Source: Portulaca oleracea (Eukaryota > Streptophyta > Magnoliopsida > Caryophyllales > Portulacaceae). Taken from it: a DNA stretch of 64,000 bases. This document shows, piece after piece, positions 34,650 through 45,115 of this stretch. Under the pieces are notes generated by a model, which ran no database searches, was not told where the DNA came from, and worked only from the letters and a program-made list of their open reading frames with translations. The stretch lies in the NCBI GenBank assembly GCA_029582165.1, contig CM055889.1, positions 13,200,841-13,264,840 on the forward strand, written 5' to 3'. The stretch's first letter is position 1, and each line of letters starts with the position of its first letter. The translations under genes and the position numbers were made by a program.

Positions 34650-37600
34650 ATGGCCCCACGTTGTGATATGTCTAGCAATTTCCAAAAGCTAGAACAATTT
34701 GAAGGAGTGGACTTTCGGCGTTAATAAAGCAAGATGCATATCTTGCTTACTACTCTCAATGTGGCCTATATGATTAACATTGATATTTCTCCCAAGGTGA
34801 TTCAAGCTCCTTCAACCGAGAAGGCACAAGCATCTTCAACCGAGAAGCCTCTCACGGAATCAACCGACAAGACATCCAAGGATGGTGATAAGAGCAAGGG
34901 ACAAGGTGAAGACAAGACGCCTATGGAACATGCGGAGGCTACTCGGCAAAGGCTAAAGATGGAGAATGATGACTATATGTGTAAAGGATGCATCTCAATG
35001 GGATGCGTGATACACTCTTCAATGTCTATCAATAGGTGGAGTCGACCAAAAATATTTAGGAGATGTTAGAAGCTAAGTTGTCGGAAGATGCATCAAGTAA
35101 GAAATTCATTGCTAGTCAATTCATGAAGTTTAAGATGGATGATAATAGGAAAATTCTAGATCAATTTCATGATATTCAACGTATTTTGAGTAACTTCAAG
35201 CAACACAACTTAAACATAGATGAATCTATAATCGTATCTTCTATGTTCTATCATTGACAAGTTACCCTTTTCTTGGAATGAGACTAAAAGGACACTCATG
35301 CACCGGAAAGAGGATATGTCTCTTGAAGGATTGGCTAACCATCTTTGGATTGAAGAAGAGTTACGCCCACAAGATGGTACCAAAGAGCAATCTAAGGTTC
35401 ATGGATATGGTGCAAGAGAACAAGGGACACAAGAATAAGAATAAGAGCCACAACAAAACTAGCAAGGGAATTCAAAAGCCTAAGTAAGTTTGTTGGGAAT
35501 GTGGCAAACCGAGGAACACAAAAAGAGAGTGTTACCAATGGAAAAAGAAGCATGGTCTTTTGAACAAAGATTCACCTAAAGACAAGAGCGAGAAGAAGGA
35601 ACCTAATTCCTTCGTAGTTATGATTAAGGATTTAATCAATATGGTCTCCATTGGTAGTAATGATTGGTATATAGACTCGGGAGCGTCAAGGCATGTTTGC
35701 ATTGACAAGAGTTAATTCAAGACTCTCAAACCGGCGGATGATGGTGTGAAACTCTACATGGGCAACAACCATCCGGTTAAAGTTGAAGGCATTGGGCAAG
35801 TGGAACTCAGTTTCACTTCCGGAAAATCTTTGCTTTTGAATGATGTGTATCTAGCTTCGGAAATTTGTAAGAATCTTGTATCCGGTCATCTCCTTAGCAA
35901 GTTTGGTTTTATGCAAGTTTATGATGGGGATAATTATGTACTTTCTAAGGGAGAGACTTGTGGGAAAGATATATGCTTATGGTGAAATGTTTAAATGAAT
36001 ACTAAAAGTAATAAAGATGGCATGATTTCCGCTTATATGCATGTATCTAGTTTGAATAATTCTTTTCTATGGCATGTTAGTCGCTAGATTAGAACATGTG
36101 AACTTTAAAAAGTTGAAGGAAATGTCGAATCTTGATTTGATTCCTAAACTGAATGATGACGTAGAAAGTATAACACATGCATGCTTAACAAGATCACCAA
36201 AAGTTCATTCTCAAGTGGAAAAAGAACTTCTAAGTTTCTTGATTTAATTCATAGTGATTTAGGTGATTTTCATAATACACCTTCTATAGGTGGTAAGAAG
36301 TATTATGTGACTTTCATTGATGATTATTCCAGATTTTTCAAGTTTATCCTTTGAGTTCTAAAGATGAAACACTTGAAAAGTTTAAAGTATACAAAATTAG
36401 AAATGAATTACAATGTGAGACCTTGATTAAAGTTTTAAGATCTGATAGACGTGGGGAATTTTATGATCCAAAGTTTTTCTAAGAAACAGGGATTGTACAT
36501 GAGACAACCGCCCCGTATACACCACAACAAAATGGGGTTGCAGAAAGGAAAAATATAACTTTAAAAGAAATTGTGAATTCTATGTTATCTAACTCTGGTT
36601 TAAGTAATGGATTATGGGGTGAAACCATGTTAATGACTTGTTATATTTTAAATAGAGTTGCAATAAAAGGGAAGTCTAGTACCCCATATGAGTTATGGAA
36701 CAAAAGGAAACCAAACCTAAAGTATTTTAGGATTTGGGGTTGTAGGCCATTGTAAGGATCCCGACACCTAAGAAAAGGAAATTAGGTGAAAGAGTAATTG
36801 AGTGCTTCTTTATAGGCTATGCTCAAGATAACAAAGCTTATACGTTTTTGGTAATTGAGCCAAATGAGGACATATCGGTGAATACCGTTATGGAATCGAT
36901 AGATGCAATTTTTGAAGAGACTAGGTTCTCTTCAATTCCTAAACCCAAAGATATAATTCAAGATGTTGTTCCTCAAAATTGAGCCTTGTGATGTAAATCA
37001 TAAGTATATATCCATACAAGATGATCTTTTGAATCATGATGTTATTCATGATGAATAAGATGAAAGTATTGAATTAAAGAGTAAAAGAGCAAGGAAACCA
37101 AAGGATTTTGGTACGCGCTTCTATGTATATTTAGTAGAAGGATTAAGGGACTCGATTAAAAGTGAGGCCCTATGTATGTACAACATAGAAAAAGATCCAA
37201 AAACTTTTAAAGAAACTATACAATTTCATGATGCTTCTTTGTGGAAAGAAGTGGTACAAGATGAGATTGGTTCTATAAGGGAAAACCATGTTTGGATATT
37301 GGTTTATCTTCCTCCAGGTAGTAAATCAATTACCTCTTAATGGATCTTTAAAAGGAAAAAGGGAGTAGATGGTACCGTTGAGAGAGATATAAAGTCCGGT
37401 TGGTAGTAAGGGGTTTTACTCAAAAGTACGGTATTGACTGCTTTGATACTATACACCGGTAGTAACTTTAATACGTGTATTGTTGGCTTTAACTACAATC
37501 CATATGATAGTAATCCATCAAATGGATGTCAAGACGACATTCTTAAATGGAGAACTAGAAGAGGATGTGTATATGAAACAACTTGAAGGGTTTGTTGTTG

Positions 37601-38160
37601 AAGGACAAGAAAAGAAAGTTTGTAAACTTATAATGTCTTTATATGGACTTAAGCAAGCACCTAAGCAATGACATCAAAAGCTTGATGAAGTAGTCCTTTC
37701 AGGTGGATATAAGATCAATGAATCAGATAAGTGCATATACTATAAGTTTGAGAATGATGAAAGGGTGATCATTTGCCTATACGTTGATAACATGTTGATC
37801 TTCGGAACTGACATGGAATAAGTTAATAAGACCAAAGAATTTCTATCATCTAAGATCACTATGAAGGACATGGGTGAAGCAGATGTAATTCTTGGTATTA
37901 AGATCATTAGAAATAATGATGAAATAAGTTTATCTCAAGAGCATAAAGTTTTAGACAAGTTCGGAGGTAAGAATATAGCTCCGGTAAGTACACCTTATGA
38001 TTCAAGTAACAAACTAGAGAAAACATGGGTTCTCCGGTTTATCAACTTGAATATGCTAAGGTAATAGGAAATCTCATGTATGCTATAACACCCATTTCTA
38101 AAGTTCAAATGAATAAGGAGTTGTTAAATTAGTAGGACGCATCAATCTTTAAAATCTTGA
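34650..38160 (+). pseudogene. copia gag-pol remnant with many stops
   Basis: The gag start at 34650 (MAPRCDMSS) soon hits a TAA where a Trp of the FRRWQ motif is expected, then resumes (KMHILLTTLNVAY). Near 35490 the zinc knuckle reads CWECGKPRNTKREC, with Asn where His should be. A protease motif IDSGASRHVC lies near 35670. Integrase motifs are spread over 36240-36755 (HSDLGDF, TPQQNGVAERKN). Reverse transcriptase pieces at 37480-38064 include MDVKTTFLNGELEEDVYM and CLYVDNMLIFG. In the last, the second catalytic Asp of YVDD is Asn. RNase H is absent or unrecognisable before the right LTR. None of this can make a working polyprotein. Confidence 0.85.
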
Positions 38161-38643
38161 GCTCAATTGATGCTTAGAATCTGTAATGGCAAGAGGTTGA
38201 GTAGTGATACTTTTAATGGACTTTATGGAAACCTAATTACAGGGGTTTTATATTACAAAGTCTACCTATATAAGTGTTATGTGTGGCCGCATGAGGAAAC
38301 TTTGAGCCAGAGTTCTGAAACACTTATGAAGGATAAGGACAGAAGGTTGGATAACAGTGTCAGGTATTAACACTTAAGAATAAAGTCGTATGTGTATTGT
38401 GAACATAGTTGATTAGTATGAATACAAAGTTTAAAGACTTGTCTACTTTGTTATTTAGATCCAATTCTTGCTTATATACACTAAGTGAAAAGTTCAAAGA
38501 GCAATCTACTTTTTATTAGGCATATGCTTTGTGTGTTTCTCGGGTGATTACAAGTATTTCTCAAATGGCAGGCGTGTTAGCTCCTTAAGTAAGAATCCAA
38601 GTTTATTTCAAGGGTTTTTCATACTCTTGAAAAGGCAATGGAT

Positions 38644-39363
38644 TATTGAGATTATTTCAAGACTATAAGAAGATCATATAAGCGTAAAAAAAATCATGTG
38701 GAACAAGTATAAATGTCATATATAGGATAAATATAAGAAATATGACTAACACCGTAAGTATAAGACCTGCACGGGTCGTACTAGTCTCCAGAGAGCTTAA
38801 ATATGCTCTGTAGGCTCCACACGAACCATGTTGAGGCGCCATGAACCATGGTGCTCCAACACAGACCGTGGTTATCTCACCATACGGACCGTGTTGATGT
38901 CCAGGAGTTGTTTTAATGCTCCAACGGTTATATGATATTCTCCATTAAGTCATAATCTCGATTTTATACTAGATTTAAGTACGCAACAGTTATATCATCA
39001 TTATACCACATGATCAATAGACTTAGTCAAGATCAAGATACACATTAAGTACCCTAATTAAGTCCTTTGACCAAGGATATGAAGAGGGGGAGAAGTCTCC
39101 TATAAATAGGAAACATTCTCTAGCAATTTGAGCACACCATCTTATAATCACATCTTCACATTGTTGTCTAGACTGCAACTATACTAGAGTGTTTCAAGTG
39201 AGAAACTACATTCTTGAGTGTGTTAAGTACTAAGTTTTATCCCTTTGAACATTTACAATATAATAAATATTTTTTAAGGAAAGTGAGTTCGTCCACAACT
39301 CTTAGCGATATCCTAAGTGAGTTTACCATAATAATCTATACCAATACTCACTTTCCCCCGACA
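38644..39363 (+). repeat. 3' LTR of copia element 2
   Basis: Begins TATTGAGATTATTTCAAGAC, with the canonical TG mutated to TA, and ends TTTCCCCCGACA. It aligns along its length with 33916-34630 but with many substitutions. Confidence 0.82.
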
Positions 39364-39469
39364 TGACTTTCACTCAAAACCATTTCAGTTGCCAAGGTCC
39401 TTGAGCCTGAGTATACCGAGGTCCTTGCGCTTGGAATTGCCAAGGTCCTCAAGGGGTTCTAACATATAT

Positions 39470-39840
39470 AAGTCTTGGGGCAAGACGCCTCTTGAAGTGT
39501 CTTGTATTGGTATCAAACTTATATATTTGCCTGCTAAATTTAAAAAAATATATGATTAACTTCTACAATTATATACAATATCACATTTCAATTGTACAAA
39601 ATTATACGTTTATCTAGAATATTTAAACTTTACAAAAAAAAATTGCTTAAATTATGCTCGACATATAGATTCATACAATTAAGGTATCATTTGTAATTGT
39701 TGGCGAGTGTTAGCCAACACATTTTAAGCTTCTTTTGATTATTATTAATAATATCTATCAAAAAGATTGGTGTCAAAAGTCAAAACTCATAATAAACATT
39801 TACGATGTCGTGCTCCCAAGACACGTACTATCACTCTTAA
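39470..39840 (+). repeat. Dispersed repeat, copy 3 of 3, in ACD6-like intron 1
   Basis: Begins with GTCTTGGGGCAAGAC and GTGTCTTGTATTGGTAT and ends with CCAAGACACGTA. It is the best preserved of the three copies. It has no coding capacity and is probably a MITE. Confidence 0.65.
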
Positions 39841-41531
39841 ATGAAGATACCTTTAATTAAAGTTAATTTTTCGTGTTTTGTTATTAAAATTGTAGAGTAA
39901 CAGATAATATGCAATAAGAAAACTTAGTTAAAGTATCAGATAGATAAGAACGGATCTAGTACCAATTATTGTGGAATTTGAATGTGCTTACATAATGGTT
40001 ATTCTTCTTGCATTTGAATATGGTTTATATATATGAGGTTGTTCTAGCATTTGAACGTGGTTTATATATGTGGCGCTTAACAATATTGTTGCTTAATAAA
40101 TTTATGATTGAATCAGAAATAGCCCAGAAATTACTCCACAAAGATGGATCCCTGATTGGAATTCAAGATGATGAGGGGTCAACTCCGCTTCACCTAGCTG
40201 CTGCAGATAACAAGATTGAACATTTACGGGTTCTGTTAAGCTTTGGTGAAGCGACTAATGAATCAGCAGCGTACATCACAGACAACCAAGGTAGAACACC
40301 GCTGCATGTTGCAACTCTTCATTCATGTTGGTATACATGAAGGAACTCATAAATCAGCGCCCAGATTGCATTGAAATTTTAGATAACAGAGGGCAGAACA
40401 TGCTACATTATGCTGCCAAGAGGGGATGTGTCAACAAAATCACATATATCGTAGATCATGAAAATGATGTCAATAAGCTTTTGCATGATAAAGACCTTGA
40501 AGGCAATACACCTCTTCATATTCTTGCTGCCGAAATACCCTACATTCGATGTAGATGTGGATGTTTTTTGAAAGCACTTTATTTCATTAAATGCCAACAA
40601 GAGTATGTGAGTTCATTTAACAATGAAAACCTCTCAGCATCGGATATTGTGCAATCTCATTTCTACGAAAACCGTGTAAGTATATTTCTTCCCTATAGCT
40701 TAAACTCGCTTGATTTCACAACACTAATAATCAAATTTCATGGATGACGATTGCTCCTACTATTATACATTGGTTTTCTGATGTCTTGCTCAGCTGTCAA
40801 CAACGTTGCATACTAACCTATGGGGGCTCTTCCATGACGTAATCTCGGCTCCACAAAGGGTCTCAAAAGTTGCAAAAGTAGAAGCAAGAGAAACTCTAGT
40901 AGACTCGTACAATGCTTTTAAGGACTACGCAAAGCGCGTTGGTGCAACTCAGATAGTCGTGGCTGCCCTAGTTGCAACAGTTTCCTTCACTGCTGGATTC
41001 ACAGTGCCGGGTGGGTTCGACCAGAATCAAGGTCCAAATATTGGCACGGCTGTGATGACCCATAAAACTGCATTCAAAGCATTCTTGGTTTCTGATGCCA
41101 TAGCCTTGGCATTCTCCTGCACTGCCGTATTTTTCTATTTTGTCATTGCAAAAGTCGCACTAGCAAGGCCAATAGTAGTCCTCGCCGATATTGCCAATGC
41201 TTTGAGCAGATTTTCACTTGCTGCAATGATGGTTGCGTTTGTGACTGGCGTTTACCCAGTGGTGCCACAATCCCCTTCTCTCCAGATTGCCCTCGTACTC
41301 ATATTTGTTGTTTTCTTCTTCTTTCTTATATTTTATTTTCTCTATATGCCTTTTATTTATCACAAATTCGGGCCAGTATCTCCACCAGTACGAGGGAACA
41401 AAAGGCTGACAGTGGGCACCACTTTACAACAAGTTGGGTTCATGTTGAATTTCCCACTTAGATGGTTGATCCATCGCCGTTGGTTGTGGTTCAAAGTGCA
41501 GCCAATTATGCGACGATATCAAGGGGTTTGA

Positions 41532-41771
41532 GTTTTGGTTGTTGCTAACCTTTGTCTAAGTGAATTGATGAAAGTTGTATTGGATAATAGTGTTCTACAT
41601 AACTTTTAGTGTTTTCATCAAATTAAGGCTCTGTTTGGCATTAATGTTTAGGCTATTGTTTAACGTTTTCACCGATTCAAAACTCTATTTTGTTGTATTA
41701 TACATGTGCAGTTAAGTAATGTTTTAAATAAACAACTAGCGTTTGATGTAGCATTTGACAAATTTCAATAG
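41532..41771 (+). other. Presumed 3' flank of ACD6-like gene
   Basis: AT-rich sequence after the stop codon. No feature beyond a likely 3' untranslated region. Confidence 0.4.
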
Positions 41772-41776
41772 ATGTT

Positions 41777-42084
41777 TGTGAAATAATGGACTTGAGTCCA
41801 ATTCAACCCCAAAAGCTAGCTTAGAAGGTTGAGGCACCCAAGCCATTATAAACACCACAATATGGGTGTCAAAGGCCGATGTGGGACAACTCAACACGCC
41901 CCCTCACCACGAGGCGCAGACAACAACTGCGGCGGCGGCCAACATCAATGACTCGCTCGATATCTGTGAAATAATGGACTTGAGTCCAATTCAACCCCAA
42001 AAGCTAGCTTAGAAGGTTGACGCACCCAAGCCATTATAAACACCACAATATGGGTGTCAAAGGCCGATGTGGGACAACTCAACA
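41777..42084 (-). mobile_element. TRIM/SMART-type miniature LTR retroelement (308 bp)
   Basis: Two 120-bp direct repeats at 41777-41896 and 41965-42084 start TGTGAAATAATGG, end GGGACAACTCAACA and differ at one base by eye. Only 68 bp lie between them. An exact 5-bp target duplication ATGTT flanks the whole (41772-41776 and 42085-42089). Read on the minus strand, the spacer begins GATATCGAGC (a degenerate Met-tRNA primer-site match) and ends with the purine-rich GTGGTGAGGGGGCG before the 3' repeat. Terminal repeats, primer-like site, polypurine tract and 5-bp duplication without any gene fit a TRIM/SMART element. The total length is at the very small end of what is known for such elements. Confidence 0.85.
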
Positions 42085-42089
42085 ATGTT

Positions 42090-42324
42090 ACCCATAGTAA
42101 CGTCTAGGTTGAGATGCCCCTTCCAACTTTTATTAATACGAGTCTAATGAACGCGTGCGATGACCCAACAATTATATATACAAAATTTAAAATTTTAATA
42201 TTAAAAAGATATGTTTTACATAATTGAAATTTTTATTTAATTTAATTTTGATTTTATTAGTCAATTATTTGCTTATGTAAAATGTAAAATGCATATGTAA
42301 ACCAAATTAAATTTATTATGATAA
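42090..42324. other. AT-rich spacer
   Basis: No gene or repeat boundary is visible between the TRIM element and the LINE fragment. Confidence 0.4.
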
Positions 42325-43659
42325 CTATAATACAAATCCATGGCATCAAGGTGGCGAGAGGGGCACCAACAATCTCCCACCTCTTCTTCACAGAAGACAT
42401 CCTTCTGTTTGTGAGGCGATCGAGGAAGAGGCAATACAAGTCCTGGAAATCCTGAAAATCTACGAGAAGGCAACCGGATAGGTGATCAATGTGGATAAGT
42501 CAGAAGTTTCCTATGACCGAAATATGAGCGAACATCTGCACAATATGTTCCAAATGAGGTTGGGATTTAAGGCGATGGAAGCCCATGACGTTATCTTGGA
42601 ATGCCCACCTTTATAGGACGGTCAAGAAAATGGTCTTTCAAGCTATCCAAGATTGGGTCTGGAAAAAACTTAAGGGAAAGAAGGAGAGACACTTGTCAAA
42701 AGCGGGGAAAGAGGTTCTCATCAAGTCAATAGCTCAAGTCATTCCCACTTACGCGATGCATTGTTTCATGATCCCTATTGAGATGTGTTAGACCATCGAA
42801 GGGCAATGCCACAATTTTTGGTGGGGGAAGAATGCGGAGAGTTGTGGAATAAGTTGGGTCTCGTGGGAGCAAATGTATGATTCGAAGGTCAGAAGGGGCA
42901 TGGGATTCCGAAACCTACAATGTTTCAACCAATCCCTTCTAACAAAACAAGCTTGGAGGCTCATCCAAAGCCCGAACTCTTTAGCGACAAAGGTCTTAAA
43001 GGCTCGTTATTATCCCAAAGGGAACTTCTGGAATGCAAGAGCAAGTCACCAACCAAGTTACTCATGGTGAAGCATTCTTGGGGCTAAGAGATTTGATTCG
43101 GGAAGGAGCCTTTTGGTGTATAGGAAATGGTAGAGAGGTAAAATTGTGGGAGACAAATGGCTCCCATCCTCACTAGGTGGGCCAGTCACGACCCCTGAGG
43201 GCCACTTGGAGGAAGATTCACATGTAGCAGAGCTCATCGACCATGAAAACACTTGCTGGAAGGAGGATCTCATTAATCTATGCTTTGCTGAGTAAACAAC
43301 AAAAGAGATCATACCAGAGCCTTTGGGTGCAAGTTAGAGGATGACCAACTTGTCTGGAAACCAACGTACAATGAAATTTTCACAGTTAAGTCCGCATACA
43401 GACTAGCCAGATGGATGGGGATGGAACGGAGAGATGAAGGGGGCTCATGCTCGAAAGAATGCGAGGGGAAAGGACAACTCATTTAGGGTGTTGAAGAGGT
43501 ACCAAGAACAAAACATTGTGTGTGGAGAATGCGGAGGATCACGTTACCCACAAAGGTGAACTTGATCAAGAGAAAGATCCACATGAATCCAATCTATCAA
43601 ACTTGTGGACAAGCGATGGAGACGTATGACCACGTTTTCCTCGATCGTTCTTGGGTGCA
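42325..43659 (+). pseudogene. LINE (L1-type) reverse transcriptase fragment, 5' truncated
   Basis: The frame near 42340 reads HGIKVARGAPTISHLFFTED, where the expected active site FADD has become FTED. Downstream are typical L1 post-RT motifs: LSKAGKEVLIKSIAQVIPTY (42700-42765) and GMGFRNLQCFNQSLLTKQAW (about 42900-42960). A zinc-finger-like CGQAMETYDHVFLDRSW ends at about 43653. There are stops and frame changes throughout. The right side is cut by the CACTA element, and sequence resuming at 53052 is a plausible continuation. Confidence 0.82.
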
Positions 43660-43683
43660 CACTAGTAGAATTGGTGCCCAAAA

Positions 43684-43945
43684 ACGTCTGGAATTGGCGT
43701 CTGATAAGGGTGTAAACAGAAGCCAAATTGGTTTTGGCGTCTGATTAAAACGGACGCCAAAACCTAGTACGCCTTTTTTAAAAAAGCGTCTGTAATTGGC
43801 GTCTGTTTGAATCAGACGCCAAAATTATTGCAGACTATGAGGCCTGTGTCATACCAAAATCGGCGTCTGTCTGGCATAAAACAGACGCCGTTTTTTATGC
43901 AGAAAGGGCGTCCGTTTCATCCCAAACAAACGCCGATTTTGGGTT
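43684..43945. repeat. CACTA left subterminal repeat array
   Basis: Multiple copies of GGCGTCTG and CAGACGCC occur in alternating orientation, such as AATTGGCGTCTG and CAGACGCCAAAA. A second cluster lies at 44590-44675. Confidence 0.8.
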
Positions 43946-44953
43946 ACAGAAAATAAAAAAAAAACGTGAATTTCATTAATGAAAATAATTAGAATAAATA
44001 GTATATTTTGAGTGTTCTAATTATAAAATAAATCGTAAAAATTAAATTTTTGTATTTGTAATTAAATTGTTTAATAAGAATTGTGGAGACATTAATAATG
44101 AAAATAATAATGAAAATAAATACATTTTATATAATAATAAATGATATATATTTGCAATTCATGAATGTACAATTTCATATATACATTGCATATATATATA
44201 CATTTTATAGAAATAACAACAATAAAATGATAATGAATATATATTTTAACAAATAAAAAAATATATAATACAACTTTATTACTGATGATTTTTATTAACT
44301 TAAATGATGCAAACAAAATAAAAACCTAAATTACAATTAATATATGATTTCAATATTTTTCAATCTTGATATTTCAATCTTCAATCTTGTATCTTCAATC
44401 TTCACTCTCCAATGTTCAATCTTCAATTGTAAAATTTTCAATTCATCAATCTTGGATGGATTTGTGGTGTTTTGAAGGTTAGGGGAAATGAGAGAATTGA
44501 TGAGAGAAGATAAGAGAAATGAAATGGAGATGGAGGGAAAAAATTCGGAGGGAAGTTTGAGGGTTTTGGTTTATATAGGCGATGTATAAAATGGCGTCTG
44601 GTTTCTAGCCAAACAGACGCCATTTTCACTGTCAGTCATTTTGGCGTCTGTTAGGCGGGGAAACAGACGCCATTTTTAAAATTTTGGAGGCATGTGAGCG
44701 CGCTAATTTATTATTATTACTATTATTATTATTATTATTATTATTGATACTATTATTATTATATATTCTTAATTTTAGTTATAACTAATTATGATGTATA
44801 TATGTATATATTTTAGGTATAGTTAATTATTAATTATTATTATTGTTAATTATATTCTAATTTTTTCTAGGTAAATAATTTAATTTATATATATATATGT
44901 TTCATTGTCGATTATGTTGTTAATTACAATTAATCTTATGTGTACGTACATGT

Positions 44954-44992
<39 letters not shown>

Positions 44993-45115
44993 AATTAAGT
45001 TAATTAATTTGTACCTATGTGCGTAAACATAATGAAAACAATTTCGATGTTTGGATTAAATAATGTACTAGCTGATAAGTACGAATGTAATTAAGAAAGA
45101 GTTTAAATGTTTAGA
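43946..45115. other. CACTA internal AT-rich region with an outward-facing TATA-like motif
   Basis: No supported gene. It includes the sequence series TCTTCAATCTTG near 44360-44410. A minus-strand TATATAAACC near 44572-44581, followed by a CT-rich stretch, looks like a promoter facing the left end. A (TA)n tract lies at about 44957-44989. Confidence 0.4.

Larger units (their letters stand above)
33916..39363 (+). mobile_element. Ty1/copia LTR retrotransposon, old, inside ACD6-like intron 1
   Basis: A 5.45-kb element on the plus strand, in the same orientation as the host gene. Its LTRs are about 715 and 720 bp, with a 5-bp target duplication TGACT. The internal order gag, protease, integrase, RT is copia. 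RNase H is not recognisable. Many in-frame stops and clear LTR divergence mark it as an old insertion. The PBS position (ATCTTAAGAGC after the left LTR) is only a degenerate match to the Met-tRNA site. Confidence 0.88.
30395..41531 (+). pseudogene. Ankyrin-repeat, PGG-domain membrane protein (ACD6-like), frameshifted in this assembly
   Basis: Three exons are supported: 30395-31004, 40123-40675 and 40794-41531. Splice phases match once a 2-bp TA excess at about 40332-40335 is discounted, giving about 632 residues, near the family norm. Exon 1 has about five ankyrin repeats (GELPLHVAARFGHHEAVEEL, DTALHEAARGGFCGILNLL, ETPLYLAAERR, GRTPLHVLV). Exon 2 has about four more (GSTPLHLAAADNKIEHLRVL, GQNMLHYAAKRG, GNTPLHILAAE). 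Exon 3 carries the PGG domain (VAALVATVSFTAGFTVPGG) and about four hydrophobic membrane segments. ACD6-family proteins act at membranes in defence and cell-death signalling. Without correction, exon 2 stops at 40338-40340. The 9.1-kb first intron contains a copia insertion. It may be a pseudogene, a disrupted allele or an assembly error. Confidence 0.82.
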
